A stretch of DNA of 64,000 bases from Eutypa lata (lineage: Eukaryota > Ascomycota > Sordariomycetes > Xylariales > Diatrypaceae), in contig JAKULF010000013.1 in assembly GCA_022661535.1 (NCBI GenBank), forward strand, positions 434,001 through 498,000, read 5' to 3'. Of this stretch, positions 1-12,192 are shown one piece after another. Each line of letters starts with the position of its first letter. The stretch's first letter is position 1. A program made the position numbers and the translations under genes. The notes beneath the pieces were generated by a model, which saw nothing but the letters and a program-made list of their open reading frames with translations, ran no database searches and was not told the origin of the DNA.

Positions 1-347
1 ACATACACCAGCATGCAGGTGGCGTCGAACGCCCCAGGATTGACCCAGTTCAGATTGATATTCACACAAGCTCCCATTGGTTAGCAACAGATTCGCATCC
101 AAAGCCAAAAGCAACGTTTAACCCCTGATATGATGAGGATACCTGGGCGTAGGCAGGTTTCCGATATTGATGCAAGTGATGTCATGCTTTTGGGGCGGGG
201 GCGCTGCTGGCTGTCGTCTGATATATATGAACCGTGGGATGAAAGGGTGTATTGGTGAGACGCGAGAATTATAGCGTGGCCAGCAGTGCCAATGGAACGG
301 GGTTTGTGATAATGTGTGGCGCAAGCGCTTTTTGTCGGCTTGCTCTC
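1..347. other. Intergenic, window edge
   Basis: No gene recognised. It lies downstream of the DBR1 stop codon and probably holds its 3' UTR. Confidence 0.4.
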
Positions 348-2150
348 TCATCTACTCCAGCCTCCCCGACCCCGACCTCTACCACCTCCGCGCCCACGAC
401 CGAAGCCACCACGAGAATGGCCTCCTCTCCCACCGAAACCGCCATGGTGGTTCCTCACCTCGGATGCAGGAGGTCCCTTAGCTTTTCGCTCGGCTCTTTC
501 TTCGCTACTAGCATCCCAGAGATTCGGCACTCCGACTAGCTCGCAGTACGCCACCGTTTGAGGATTGGTGTACTCATCCGGTTGATAGTCAACGCTCTCC
601 GGATCCCCTTTCGTGTGCGGCGAAGCAGTTACGCTAAAGTTTTCAGGAATGTCAAGCCGCCTCTTCTGGACAATATTCTCTTCAACCCATATCCTTTCCT
701 TGTCAATCATTGGTGCATATACATCTTCCCCTAAGTTGGGGGGTGTTTGCGCCTCTCGGTCGCCAATAGTTAAATAGGGTGCGAATACACGCGTTACTGC
801 TAGCCATTCAGGGTCGTACTGCAGGCGGAAACGTTGTGATGAGTCGGATGGTGGATAGGTCGTCAGGTGAGTTGCGTCAACAGGACTCGCTGAGCAGAGC
901 TGTATGAACTTGCGCCCCGGAAGACACTTATCTAGTGCTAGGAAACGTGTCGTAGTATTCGTAATTGTAGATGGAACCGGCTGACCTGGATTGAGTCTAG
1001 GCTGCGGCGTCGGCTTTGTGAACGAAGCTGGAAGTTGTGCTCGGAGATCATCCGAGACAACCGTCTTGGCTGGCGGTGCAGTTTCCGATGTGCTAGACGC
1101 GGCTTTCGGAGTAGGCTCATCTTCATCATCCATATCCAGGTCAATCTCGTCGGGGTTGGCTGTGGGCTCTTCTAGGTCTTTTGAGTCCTTGGACTCATTG
1201 GACTCGGTAGTTACAACAGCGGCTGTTTGAGCAGCTGGAGCGTCATATTTCTTGACCGCAGTAAACTTGCAATGCAGATGCGCCGAGAACCAGTAGGCAG
1301 GCCGTAGCCGGTCCATTAGATATTCCGCTGCTGGATTTCCGAGAGTGCCGTCAAGGCTGTCCTTTCTGAAGTCAGGCTTCATGCCCCACAAGGCCTTAGA
1401 ATTGCCGTGATTCTCGATTGCCTTTGGCCAGTCGTGGCTCAAACCAACGTCAACCTGCTCTCTTAAAAGCAACAGCTTGCGTACGTCGATCTCCCGAACA
1501 TGATAGAAACTCTTGATGTCGTCTTGACTAAATGGTAGTCGTTCATGATGTGGCTTACGATAGTCAAACCCCTTCCAGATGCCACTCAATCCGGCAATCC
1601 GCAGAGGTCCAAGTCGGAGGACATTGGCTGCACCCATATAGTAAATGTTAGGTGCAACCCAACCCCCATAGTAGAGCTCCCAGAGATATGAGCTGGCCTC
1701 ATGGTTTCCAGCGATGAAGATTGTTAGATATGGTGCAGTCTTCTCGCCACTATAATATGCAGGGAAATCTCCGAGTTCACGGTATTTCGCTGGCACTGAC
1801 ATCACCGACAAATCAGCTGCATTCCGCACAGCCTTAATGAAGGGGGCTTTAAGTTAGCTAATCGACCTCAACAAATTAGTCATGATGATGGATGGTGATG
1901 GCAACGATGAATTCAAAAGGGGGATATCAAACCTCAAAATCACCTCCAATGATTAGGAGATCCACTCCATCCCATTTCCGGACCTTGCACGAGGCAGCGA
2001 CAGAAGCGTAAATGGCGTCAAGTGTGCCATGACCCTGCAACCCAAGCGTGTCAATAATACCATTCTCTACCGCTTTTGGCAGGAGGATAAACTCACGCAA
2101 CCTTCAACCGCAATCCGGATGCCTCCGGATTCTAATGTACCAGTGTTCAT
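348..2150 (-). CDS. DBR1: RNA lariat debranching enzyme Dbr1
   Basis: Hydrolyses the 2'-5' branch bond of excised intron lariats in the nucleus. I model three exons: 2150-2097, 2034-1933 and 1832-348, giving 546 aa. Introns of 62 and 100 nt start GTGAGT and GTTTGA. The metallophosphoesterase motifs are all present: GCGHG at residues 17-21, GGDF at 48-51, GNHE around 94-97, SHDWP near 184, and SAHLHC near 235-240. The AVRNA and LYYGG stretches are typical of Dbr1. After the catalytic half comes an acidic, Ser/Thr-rich linker, then a second conserved block with the LALDKCLPGR motif, and a tail of Arg-Gly-Gly repeats that suggests RNA or protein binding. The start was chosen because MNTGTLESGGIRIAVEG matches the usual Dbr1 N-terminus. 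The first two exons are too short to appear as long open frames. The identification is firm; the exact splice sites are by eye. Confidence 0.94.
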
Positions 2151-3689
2151 TGTCGCGTATGTCTTGTGTGAGGTAGGTAAGTGAAGGTACCGCCGCCTAC
2201 ACAAGTCAAGTGATGACAACAAGCGAGGTAGTCTCATAGGCGCTTAGTACACCAGAAAATTTAGCGCGAATGGTCGTTAAATTGCATACCAAGTGGCAAG
2301 CATGCCAACACCAGAGTTAATATAAGAAAGTCCCTATTTCAAGGCACGTATGGTTCTTACTAACGTCATCAGCTACTGCACCTCTTACCGATTGATCAGA
2401 AAAGTTAGGTGGATGAAGGGCGTCAAAGCAAATACCTTTTAAGGTACATCGGCGGTAGCGCTAGGTTGGTGATGATAACGATATGAACTCCGTCAGCTGA
2501 GAGGATGAGCTTACCCCACTATACACAGCTGATTACAGCTGTGCATAGCTAGTTACCTCTGCCCTGCTGCCATGGTCCATTCCTGCCAGCCCTGCACCCA
2601 TACGGATTTTGATGGGAGTGCATTTTCTAAATCCATATGGGTGCCCTGCTCTAACACTTCAACAATTCCATTCAACAACTGCAACGAGGATAGCTCATCC
2701 GGATACCTGGGAATTATAGGATCAACATCTAGCCAGACCATATCAGGTGCCCAACGCATTCTCGACTTCCTGCGTACTTGAGTGCAATCCCTAGGTATAT
2801 ATATCCTATTATGGTTTCAGCTTGTCAGTCAGCTGTAGCCCTATGTGTGCTGATTGGAAATGTCACGAGTCTCGCTACGAATTCCAAAATCCCTTCGATT
2901 GGACTAAAGAGCATAGCTGCCTACTTGGGAAGAAGCAGCGAGCAGAAGCCCCTAAACGGCTTTTCTACCTGCGCATAGAGTATCTAGTTGGTCTCGACAT
3001 ACATATGTACGTAGTACGACGTGGAGCAGGATTGTGTTGCTGTTCAAACCCAATGGAAATCCAGCTCAAATCTGCAGGCGGATTCCAAATCGGATGACTA
3101 GAATGTGGGGTAACGCGATGGACTAAAGGTTCGGGATCGGATAGATCGGCATGTAGATAATCCTTCCCGATGCTGCTGCATGGATCCCACGTAGGGTAAT
3201 TCCATGTCTGAACATGAGGGGGCCGCGAATTGCGCTCCCGAACCCGAATCCGAAGTGGGAGAATGAATAGAAGAGCTGTAGGTTACGAACAGCAGCTCGT
3301 CTCTAACTTATAACAAGCTGAGCACATTGATAATGCAATATACATTATCAATGATTAGTTACGTACATATTTACCAGCTGGTTTATCCTAGAGTCGGCTA
3401 TCTGCTTAGCCGCAGGAGGGGCCCATAGTGGATTCCCATTCATCCTTCAGGGACGGACATGAGGTAGGGGTCGAACGATCACATACCTGCCCGCATTAGG
3501 TAGTACTGGTAGGGAGGAGTAGGCGCACCGTCTAATAACAAATAAATACCTACAACGTCACACCCCACCTGCGTCGAACGAATTTCCAATCTCTCATTTC
3601 TTCACCGCCGCCAGGTTTTCTCAAAGCATTCGAGTGAACCAAGAGCCATCCACCTAGCTCTCTGTACATAACGGTTCTATTGGGGCACA
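2151..3689. other. Intergenic region between DBR1 and the F-box gene
   Basis: About 1.5 kb with only short unconvincing frames. It must hold the DBR1 promoter and the 5' region of the F-box gene. I see no RNA gene or element. Confidence 0.4.
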
Positions 3690-4586
3690 ATGTCGCTCAA
3701 CGGCCTTCCCGTGGAGGTCATCCTCGAAATTGTAAGACATCTAGAGTCATGTCGGGATATGAACGCATTCCTTCGCGTCAATCGCGGCCTCCATTCGCTC
3801 CTAGACGACGAGCTATACGTAAAGAACATCAAGCAGCAGAACAGCGTCGCCCTGATCTGGGCAGCGGAGCGCGGTCGACCAAACACGGTCCGTCGATTTC
3901 TCGCTTTGGGGGCCAATCCCAATGCCCAGCTCAACACACCTTTCGGCGGACGTCGGACTGCCCTTCACGGTGCGGCCCGAAAAGGCCACTTCCGCATAGT
4001 CCAGATTCTGCTGGACTATGGCGCGGACCCAAGAGTCGAGGACGCATCGACCAAGACGCCCCTCTGCGAGGCCCTGTGCGCAGGCCACGAGCGAGTCGCC
4101 AGGCAGCTCGCGAGACACACGAAGGACTTCCCTTCGTTTATCGCTATACGCAACATGTTTTTGTCGCCCGTCCACGTGGCGGCCCGGCTCCACAAATATA
4201 ACTCTATCAGGTGGTTGGTCGATGCCGGTCAAGACATAAACCAAGCAAATTCGCAGGGAAAGACGGCTCTACACTTCGTGCTATCCTCCGGCATGACGGG
4301 CGATGACACGCTAAGAGTGGCAATGGCTCTCGTAGACATGGGAGCTACCTTCGGGTGCGGTCCCCACTGCATGCCCGATGAGGCGGCGACCAGGGCCCGG
4401 AATAGCGGACTAGCCAGCCCCGAACCCCTAGTACGATGTTTTTTCGAACGCATTTCCTGCCGCTGTGGGATCGAGACAATGGAAAAGTTTGTTGAGAAGC
4501 GCGAAACGTCGAAATCCTACAAGGGTTGGTACAACGTTGACACTGTGGCGAAGACGCGGATGGCGCTGCTCGGGCATGCCATCTAG
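3690..4586 (+). CDS. F-box and ankyrin-repeat protein
   Basis: A single-exon frame of 298 aa. Residues 1-45 fit an F-box (LNGLPVEVILEIVRHLES, then a hydrophobic NAFLRVNRGLHSLL stretch). About four ankyrin repeats follow: ALIWAAERGRPNTVRRFLALGANPN, TALHGAARKGHFRIVQILLDYGADP, TPLCEALCAGHERVARQLARH, and a later TALHFVLSSG repeat. F-box proteins usually recruit substrates to SCF (Skp1-cullin) ubiquitin ligases, with the ankyrin part binding the target; that role is inferred from family knowledge. The C-terminus has a few Cys residues (CGPHCMPDEA, SCRCG) but no zinc-finger pattern I can name. It stands alone, with gene-poor DNA on both sides, and is the first of several ankyrin genes in the left half of the window. 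Confidence 0.85.
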   Translation: MSLNGLPVEVILEIVRHLESCRDMNAFLRVNRGLHSLLDDELYVKNIKQQNSVALIWAAERGRPNTVRRFLALGANPNAQLNTPFGGRRTALHGAARKGHFRIVQILLDYGADPRVEDASTKTPLCEALCAGHERVARQLARHTKDFPSFIAIRNMFLSPVHVAARLHKYNSIRWLVDAGQDINQANSQGKTALHFVLSSGMTGDDTLRVAMALVDMGATFGCGPHCMPDEAATRARNSGLASPEPLVRCFFERISCRCGIETMEKFVEKRETSKSYKGWYNVDTVAKTRMALLGHAI

Positions 4587-5708
4587 GGGATAATAGCCTG
4601 CTCTCTTACCCTAGTTCATCCTTTGAGCATGATACGACATCCAAGGCACGAGGGGCTTGGCAGTTAGGTCCTAGATTTTCGAGTTCAAGACCTCCATTTC
4701 GATGTTTCGATCGTTGGTTCCAGTAACCTTTGCGTACTAAACCCATCTCAGACAAATTCTACCAATGCCTCTTATGTCCTAAACAAGGCCTCATTCTTCT
4801 CGGGGGCGAAGGGCCTCCATTAGGGAAAAGCTTGAACACATAGTCTCGGATAGGAAACATGCCGAGTTTACCCATTTCTCTATTTATATGTCAAAAACAA
4901 ATAGTCTAGGACGTCGAATCAACACTGGAGTCCTAGTAATATCAGGAGATATGGCGGCACGTAGTTAGTAGTGTTAGTGGCAGGAGATGTCTATCACTGA
5001 ACTCAATGTATTTCCTAGTGCCTGACCTTTATCAGTGGCTGTTCTATGCATACCACCTAAGCAGCAGCTTTTACCAACTACTTGACCAATCGCAATTACA
5101 GATCCATCGTCAGTATTGGAGACTAGAAAGGGCAGAAGCTTCACATACACCAAGCTTCAATCGAATTCCTAGGGGAGAGAAATGACACATACAACTGTAG
5201 GTATGTAGTTGAGGTAGCCTGGGTAGCCATGCTCACGCCATCCAAACCACCTAGTACCTACCACGCCGTGGACCTGGCCTAGGTATATCATATCTAGCCC
5301 GATGGCTTTAGCAGCATTGGTCAGGGCCAGAAGGGGAACGACAATATAGTTGAGATTTGAAAGAATGAATTTGAATAATGCTCTTGAAAGGCCATTGAGA
5401 TAAGGTTCGATAGGGGTTGTGAAGGTTACAAATCGCTGCTTACACAAATAGACAGTGTATCCCCAAATAGATACAATAGGTGGCATCATAAGGTAATCAC
5501 ACAAAGCAAGGTGAAAGAAATAAACTCTACAATTAAAGAATTCATCTTTAAACTTCAACTAGAATTCCAAGTATTTTATGATGGTAGACTATAAAAAAGA
5601 GTTAGCTAAGACAATAACTAAGCTATTATGTCCTTCCAAAAGATAGGTAGGTTTCTAATTATATACTTACCCAGTACTGTTGTCTATCAGTTACAAAGGT
5701 TAGCAAAA
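4587..5708. other. Intergenic region, AT-richer
   Basis: About 1.1 kb between convergent genes. A 129-codon minus frame at 5169-5558 is hydrophobic but matches nothing I know, so I do not call it a gene. Confidence 0.35.
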
Positions 5709-7454
5709 TTATACCCTACACCATGCCAACCTTTCCACAATACTTATTTGGTCCATCAATAGTCCGTCCTCTCCAACCTTAGCTTCCTTGGCCTCATAAC
5801 AAGTCTTAATAACTTCCAAGACTTTCCTTCCCGCTTGATATTCGAACAACTCCATAACATCCTCCTTTTCAAACAAGTCTTTCAGTGACGGTAGTTCCAT
5901 AACTCCGTTTTGCTCCTGGGCAATGCGCATAGTGCTCTCGAGTTCTGGATTAACATATGAGGAAAATATGTCGACAACCGGCCGCCAAACGATTAACTCG
6001 ACAATGATGCAGGCAAGGGCGTACAAGTCAAAGCGCTTTTGGAAAGTCTCCCGATTTAGACCGCGAGCCTTGGGATGCCGATAGAGTTCCGCCTCCAGCC
6101 CTGTGTCAGGGAGCTGAGTGAAAGCATTTGCCGCGTCTTCGGTGTCGGTACGGGCGTATTCGTAGCCAAATACATATGCCTCAGAGTTAAGAAAAGCCTT
6201 GTCGTCCGAGCCCCGAGGAGCAAGAAAAATGATGTTTTCAGACCGGAGACTCTTGTGAAGCCATCCCGCTGTGTGCAGTTGTAATACCGTATCTGATAGT
6301 CCTCGTGCAATCTCAAGCCGTCGGTTTAAAGACACATTGGCCTGAGTAGATATCAGGTCTTTCAAAGACTTGAAGGCCCAGTCCGTTTTATCATCTGGCA
6401 TAGAGTAGACGATACCATGCCTCCCCTGGCTCTCGAGTGGATAATAACCCAAGCACGGCAATGACCGGAACGACTCGTCCGAAAGGGACATTAGGAATAC
6501 CGCGAGACATTTTATCTGCTTCGTATAACTCTCCCATTGAGTGTTCTCGACTAACTTCCATTGGATCAATACTTGGCGTTCACGATACGTCGCGAACTCC
6601 AGGCCTTTAGAAAATAGTTCGGCGTTATCCCACGGCTTCAAAGATCTCCCGAGGATAGATAGTTTAGGCATTTTCAAACCCATAAGATCGCTGGCTAGTT
6701 TTGGCGTAACCTCATCTTCACGTTTATCGGCACCGAGGACAAGACGGACCTGCTTGAGGTATGCTGCGGCATTGATGGCACTTTCGCCCCTTCGCCGATA
6801 CGGCCCGTCCTCAAACAACTCTTTGATCTGACCGGCTTCGGCTGTCGTGGAAGTAAGAGAGATGACTTCTCGGAGAAGGTGGTCATATTCCACCTTCTCT
6901 TGTTGTCTCTCGGTACTGTCAAGGAGAAATTCTAGCTTGTTGACGAGCCCGGCAATCTCCCCGAGAAATATCTTCAGCTTCTTTCGATCGCGAGCAGCCC
7001 ATCGGAGACGCTTAATCGTCGAATTGTTCTCTTGTATGATCTTGCTAGCCGTCGTATATAGGTTGGGCTTTAGCCCAGCGATCAACTTTGCCACGCCGCG
7101 CTTAGAGTGTTCTATACCCTGCGTCTCTTCGACAGCTTGTACTTCCTCTTCCGTTACATCGAGGGAGTATCGATCCCGTAGCGCATGGGCAGAGGTCAAG
7201 TATGCCTCGAGTTGTTTGAGTACCATACCAGCAAGTTGCCAGTTTAAAGTTTGCCTCTCATTGCCACCCAGTAACCCAACTCTCTTCGCCCACGCCATGA
7301 GACGGTATTTCTCAAACTCTAAACCGGCGCGGAAAAGGTCGCCATCGGCACCCATATGCTGCGCAGTATAGAAGAACTCAAAAGCCAATACACATCCATG
7401 GAAAGCCTCTACGGCTATTGATGTGAACTGTAATGCAGCTGCTGCGATCTCCAT
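5709..7454 (-). CDS. HeLo-domain protein with C-terminal pseudokinase domain
   Basis: A 581-aa, single-exon protein. Residues 1-200 look like a HeLo (prion-inhibition and propagation, HET-S/LopB type) helical bundle: an N-terminal hydrophobic helix (MEIAAAALQFTSIAVEAFHG), then a FRAGLEFEKYRLMAWAKRVGL segment with the family's E-x-x-R-L-x-x-W pattern. Residues 340-575 are kinase-like, but the catalytic loop is HKSLRSEN (400-407), lacking the HRD aspartate, and the DFG position reads FGYEYAR (429-435). It is therefore probably a pseudokinase, of the sort often fused to HeLo domains in fungi. HeLo domains are known to insert into membranes and kill the cell, much as MLKL does in animals; applying that here is inference. 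It is divergent from the kinase-ankyrin gene, with starts 680 bp apart. Confidence 0.85.
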   Translation of the reverse strand: MEIAAAALQFTSIAVEAFHGCVLAFEFFYTAQHMGADGDLFRAGLEFEKYRLMAWAKRVGLLGGNERQTLNWQLAGMVLKQLEAYLTSAHALRDRYSLDVTEEEVQAVEETQGIEHSKRGVAKLIAGLKPNLYTTASKIIQENNSTIKRLRWAARDRKKLKIFLGEIAGLVNKLEFLLDSTERQQEKVEYDHLLREVISLTSTTAEAGQIKELFEDGPYRRRGESAINAAAYLKQVRLVLGADKREDEVTPKLASDLMGLKMPKLSILGRSLKPWDNAELFSKGLEFATYRERQVLIQWKLVENTQWESYTKQIKCLAVFLMSLSDESFRSLPCLGYYPLESQGRHGIVYSMPDDKTDWAFKSLKDLISTQANVSLNRRLEIARGLSDTVLQLHTAGWLHKSLRSENIIFLAPRGSDDKAFLNSEAYVFGYEYARTDTEDAANAFTQLPDTGLEAELYRHPKARGLNRETFQKRFDLYALACIIVELIVWRPVVDIFSSYVNPELESTMRIAQEQNGVMELPSLKDLFEKEDVMELFEYQAGRKVLEVIKTCYEAKEAKVGEDGLLMDQISIVERLAWCRV

Positions 7455-8134
7455 ATTTGGCTATTGCTGCGTTATGCGCAGCAAGGTTGACTAGCAAGAC
7501 TGGCTTTAGGAGAGGCATACGCAGTTTATGAATGTCAGCTTTTAGATTGAAACCGAGGTCGTAAGGCTCGAACCCCTGTTGCTCGAACTGTGTTGGTTCA
7601 ATGGCATAAGCCCCAGTTGGGTTACATCAAACTACAGTAGCTCTATGCAATGCATGAGATAAGCCTACTACTTCCGGTCAGCTCAATGAGGGGTCAAACA
7701 TTCATCATGAGCATCCATCATTATAATCGGTCTGAAAACCGTATCTTATTGGTGGTAGGTAACTTAGAGTATCACCCGGCAAGTGATTTGCTGGAAGATA
7801 CTTGTAAAAATGCGCAGGTTTGTGGCTGCTCCCACTGGCTGGGTTGTCAGTGAGGTTTGCACAGCCTTTCACGTAGCCAATCCTAACCCAGAGAATGGTG
7901 TCTGATGAAGTAGCGTCATCTTTACCATTCATCTTAGTTTTGAAGCTTCTCGGTAGGGTGGGGTTCGTGCCAAATATTCCTCGAACATCTTCAACTTCCC
8001 ATACCTTTCGACGGAGCTCCCGTGACGGCCATATCTCCCAGCTACTTCAAGGCACCATTACTCTCTAATTCAATTACTGCCTTCTCTTAATGCTAATTTT
8101 TACTCTGTAATAGCACTAAAGGTAGTGTTGCACA
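7455..8134. promoter_or_regulatory. Shared divergent promoter region
   Basis: About 680 bp between the start codons of the HeLo-pseudokinase gene (leftward) and the kinase-ankyrin gene (rightward). Both promoters must lie here unless distant 5' exons exist. I see no clear TATA box or repeated operator-like site. The arrangement allows co-regulation but does not prove it. Confidence 0.45.
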
Positions 8135-11100
8135 ATGTTGAGGTTCGATAAGCGGCCGCAGCTCCCACGGCCCATCATCACAATTGAAGAATGCCATGCA
8201 AATCTACACAAATTATGTCTACCGCAGAGTACTCGATGGCGCTCTGATGGTAGTCGGATATCTGAGAAGTCCGTGCGAGATATTCAAACATATCTCCAGG
8301 TCTTAGATAATCGATTCGATAGATACGATGATCAACGATGGATGTTGAGACCGCGGATTTACGCCATACTCGTGAATATCAATGCGACGGACCTAATGGA
8401 AAACTTTATTAGCGAAAATCTCACGGATTTCAACCTACCCTTCAGCGAGCAAACTCGTCCCCACTTTCTCGGTGAACTGGAGGGAAAGAATTTGAGCGAC
8501 AAGTTCTTCGATATCCAAGATTACTACTTGACCGATGTGAAGGACATTGAATCAGAAAAGTCTATCCACCTCACTCTGTCGGTGAGTGGAGACACGTACT
8601 TCATCCCTGAGAGGCCACTTGGTCAAGGGAGCTTCGGGTTGGTGACCCCTTCTTTGGCACTCATATATTGCTAAAGGTTCATAGAGGCGTCGACCTAGTC
8701 TTTAGCCGCCTCAGTATAGAAATGTTTGCTCGCAAGCGAGTGTTACGCGGCCGCGGTTCTGAACAGTCTCAACGATACCTCATCAAAGAGCTACAAGAGC
8801 TGAGACGGCTTGACCATCAGCACTTGGTCCAGATAATTGGAAGTTACACCGACACAGAATATATCGCGTACCTGATGAAACCGGTAGCACAAGGAACGCT
8901 CGAAGAATTCCTGAGCGGGCCGCAGCAATTGAGAAACAGTGATAAAGTCATATTGCGGCGTTTTTACGGTTGTCTGGCTGGGGCGATGAACTATCTCTAC
9001 ATCCATCGTGTAAGACACAGGGATTTAACAGCTCGTAATATTTTAATAGATTCGGCCGGAGAGATTTATATCAGCGATTTTGGTTCGGCTTATAACTGGG
9101 CATCAAAACCATCGAGTAAGACAAAGCATCGGAACATCCCCACCAGTCCGGACTATATGGCTCCAGAGATTAGTAAAGGAGACGAACGTGGGACTCGGAG
9201 TGACATGTGGTCTCTCGGAGTAGTGTTCCTCGAGATGACGACTAAACTCCTTAATCACCGCCCAGCAGAGTTGAAGAAAAGGATACGATCCAACGCCGAG
9301 AGAACGAGAGTCCAACCTTACCCATATGCCAATATTCCTGTCATTATTAGTTGGATGGAGACTTTGGGGCAAACTAGCACGGACTACGACCACGACAGGG
9401 AGCCCCTGGGCTGGGCCAGGGAGCTTTTGCATGCCGAGCATGAGCATCGACCTACGCCTCCTCAACTCATGAGATATATTCGAGAGTCCCCCTCGTTTGG
9501 TGTGTTTAGCTGTCTTAAATGCGAGGGGGAATTCTTGGATGATGCTTTTGCATACGGCCCAACAGCGCTGCGGATAGATTCAAGAGAGGTATCGCAACAA
9601 ACAAGAGAAGCAGTTGCAGCGCTTTTCAGCAATGATTCGTCCAAACCGGCATTTAGCAGCATGCCTTCGGGGAGAACCGATTCGATTGAGAAGTGGATTG
9701 AGGATTCTAACCAGCCCGAGAAATCTTTTGCTGAACTTCCGGCCTTGAAGTTTACTGACGATGCATGGGATGTAGGGGATATTGATGCTACTAATGCCAT
9801 GCATACCCAGTGTCTTTACAACACCTATGAGTATGAGTTCTACCATCCTACCCATTTCGTGCACAGTCTCATGGAACCCCCTCGTGGCAGCGGTTTGCTA
9901 CCTTCCCTGTCCCTAACTGAGCCAATCGAATTACTCGGAGATACAACCTGGGCTCACGAGATTCCGGAAAGCCCATCAGCGAAGTCCAAGCCTAAAATGG
10001 AAGAGAAGCCCCTCGTAGATTCGGGGCTGGGCTTTCTCGAATACATGAGCAATTCCTCAGAAGATGACAAACTTCTACAACCCTTTGAAGAAATCTCCGA
10101 TCGTTCCTCTGTCCAATCCGATGAAAGCTCACATATTCGGACCCTGTGCGATCCCCTGGACACAATGTTTAAAGAGGATGAATTCATTAAAAAGGGTAGA
10201 GAAATGCCCATTGGGCCACATGAAAGTAACGAGCTGTTATTTGATGAAGAAGAGGATAAATCAGAAGTCGAAAACCCATGGGAGGAAGCCTCTGACAGAT
10301 CTGAACCAGAAAATGAGTCCCAGATTGATGGACCAGGCGTCGTTGGGATGGAGTCTCATGTGGTTAAATCTGCTGAGGCGGCTGAGACTACAGAACAGCT
10401 TCCAGAGCAAGCTCCAGACCTAATATATCCATTAACTGGGACAGAGCCAGAGCTTACTTTTCTGCAGGATGGCAGCAAAGATGTTGAAAAAGAAAACATT
10501 TCCGAACCTCCGCCTCAGGACAGCCATGATTCCTCGCCAATTGCCGAAGACCAGCAGGAAGAGGAAGAAATACCAGTCCCCAACCAGAGCGATATCAAAC
10601 AGGGAGAGAAGGAATACCGAGAGTCGAATCTAGCACCAGATATTTCCGTTAAGAAGAGACGCAAGAAGACTAGATTTGCCGAGCCAGTGGAGTATATCAA
10701 AGAGGTACTAACGGATTTCGACAATGGCGAACGGGGCGCAACTGTCCCAGACATTTTTATCCACTCTACGGGCAATGCCCAACCCGAATCATCGAAGCTG
10801 CCGAATAAAGGCGCATCTAGGCCATTGAAATTGTCTATGGACAATATACGAAACCTAGACAAGGGAAGGCCACCACCCGTAACTCCACGGAAACGAGATG
10901 CCTTAGTGCCGGTCGACATCCGGAAGCTCATGGATAATACCTGGGAGATGGCATCTAGCGCACCGTCATCAACAGTCTCTGAGGATACCAAGTCTAAGCT
11001 CAGCAAGTTCTTCTTCATGATCCCCAGCGATGCACAAATCGAGAGCCTACTCAGTAATGCCTGCAGAAAGGGCTCTGCTGGTGTCGTCAAAACTATTCTC

Positions 11101-12192
11101 CAGAAATCTGTATCCGGGACCAAGCCATTGAAATACCGGCAATACTTTATCCCTCTCTTATACGCAGTTCAAGGTGCCAGCAGTCGCCACAACAAGTGTG
11201 TCCGTGAGCTTCTCGCCGCCGGTGTTGACCCAGACCACAAGAGCAAGAAAACAGGCCTGACACCCCTGCACATCGCTGTCGCGCATCCCAATTTCAAAGG
11301 ATACACGAAGTTGATTTGGCTACTCCTCTCTAGTAAGAAGAAGGCCGACCCGAACAGTCGCGACAGGGACGGCGAGCTGCCCCTCACCAAGCTCTTCGTC
11401 GGCGCCGACACCACCCCCCTAGAGCCCCACAAGCGAGGCGCGTTGGCCATGCTGTTGAAGGAGGGTGCCGAGCCGAACTTCACGCTGCCGGGCACCGGCA
11501 GTACCCCTTTGCACTTAGCTGTACGACGCCAGGACAAGATTACGGTGGCCATGTTGCTACATATGGGCGCGAACGTCGATGCCAAGAACATGAGTGGCAC
11601 GACCCCCTTGCAAATGACCGCGAACCAATTCCGCGGCGAGCTTGGCGCTGATCACGCCGAAGTCCTGGAACATCTGCTGCAGTACGGCGCCCGCGTAGAC
11701 GAGCGCGCGGGCGTGCTGGGCCGCACGGCGCTGCACTGGGCGACGATTGCAGGATGCGCGCAAGCCGTCGCGCGGTTGCTCGAGGCGGGGGCGAACCCGC
11801 GGCTCCGGGATAACCAGGCACACGACACGGTGGGGCTGGCTATCCAGCACGCCGAGAAGCTAACGGCGGACAAGGATAGAGAGAAGCTGGCGGACCATGT
11901 CGAGATCATGCTAGGTCTCACCAAAGCTGCGAATTACGGGTGGAAGTTAGAGGAGGGGACGTGCGCCGTTGAGACGGCGTGCTGTAGGGAGGATGGCGGC
12001 GATATGCTGAGAGAGTTGCTGCGGGGCGGACTGAGCCCGCGCGCAAAATATCGTCAAGGAACCATCCTGGAGTTTGCGAGGCAGGACGGCGGCGATGTAG
12101 CGAAGAGGATACTTGAATTCGATGTTGAAATCCCAAGAAAAACTAGGGCAAGGCTCCCTATGAATTTTCGAAGAAGCACCGGTTATAATTGA
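8135..12192 (+). CDS. Protein kinase with C-terminal ankyrin repeats
   Basis: Two exons, 8135-8637 and 8685-12192, give 1,336 aa. The 47-nt intron (GTTGGT...CATAG, with GCTAA as a branch site) interrupts the glycine-rich loop; splicing it restores GQGSFGGV (163-170) with correct spacing to the invariant lysine (ARK, 185). All catalytic elements are present: HRDLTARN (D281, N286), DFG (D299) and APE (about 327-329). It should therefore be an active Ser/Thr kinase. Residues 1-155 are an unassigned N-terminal region. Residues about 430-930 are acidic, Ser/Glu-rich and probably disordered. Residues about 950-1230 hold ankyrin repeats (TPLHIAVAHPNF, TPLHLAVRRQD, TALHWATIAG), followed by a short Cys-containing tail. 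Substrate unknown. Divergent from the HeLo-pseudokinase gene, which makes a functional link worth testing. Confidence 0.85.

Noticed and set aside
3460..3520. Possible minus-strand tRNA around GGGTCGAACGATC
   Set aside because: Only a T-loop-like string. The other arms do not pair.
5169..5558. 129-codon hydrophobic minus-strand frame
   Set aside because: No family motif, low GC, no splice context, and surrounded by stop-rich sequence. More likely chance than a gene.
8668..8684. Separate gene starting at 8668
   Set aside because: The frame begins inside the 47-nt intron. Splicing to the upstream exon rebuilds the kinase glycine loop with correct spacing, so it is one gene.
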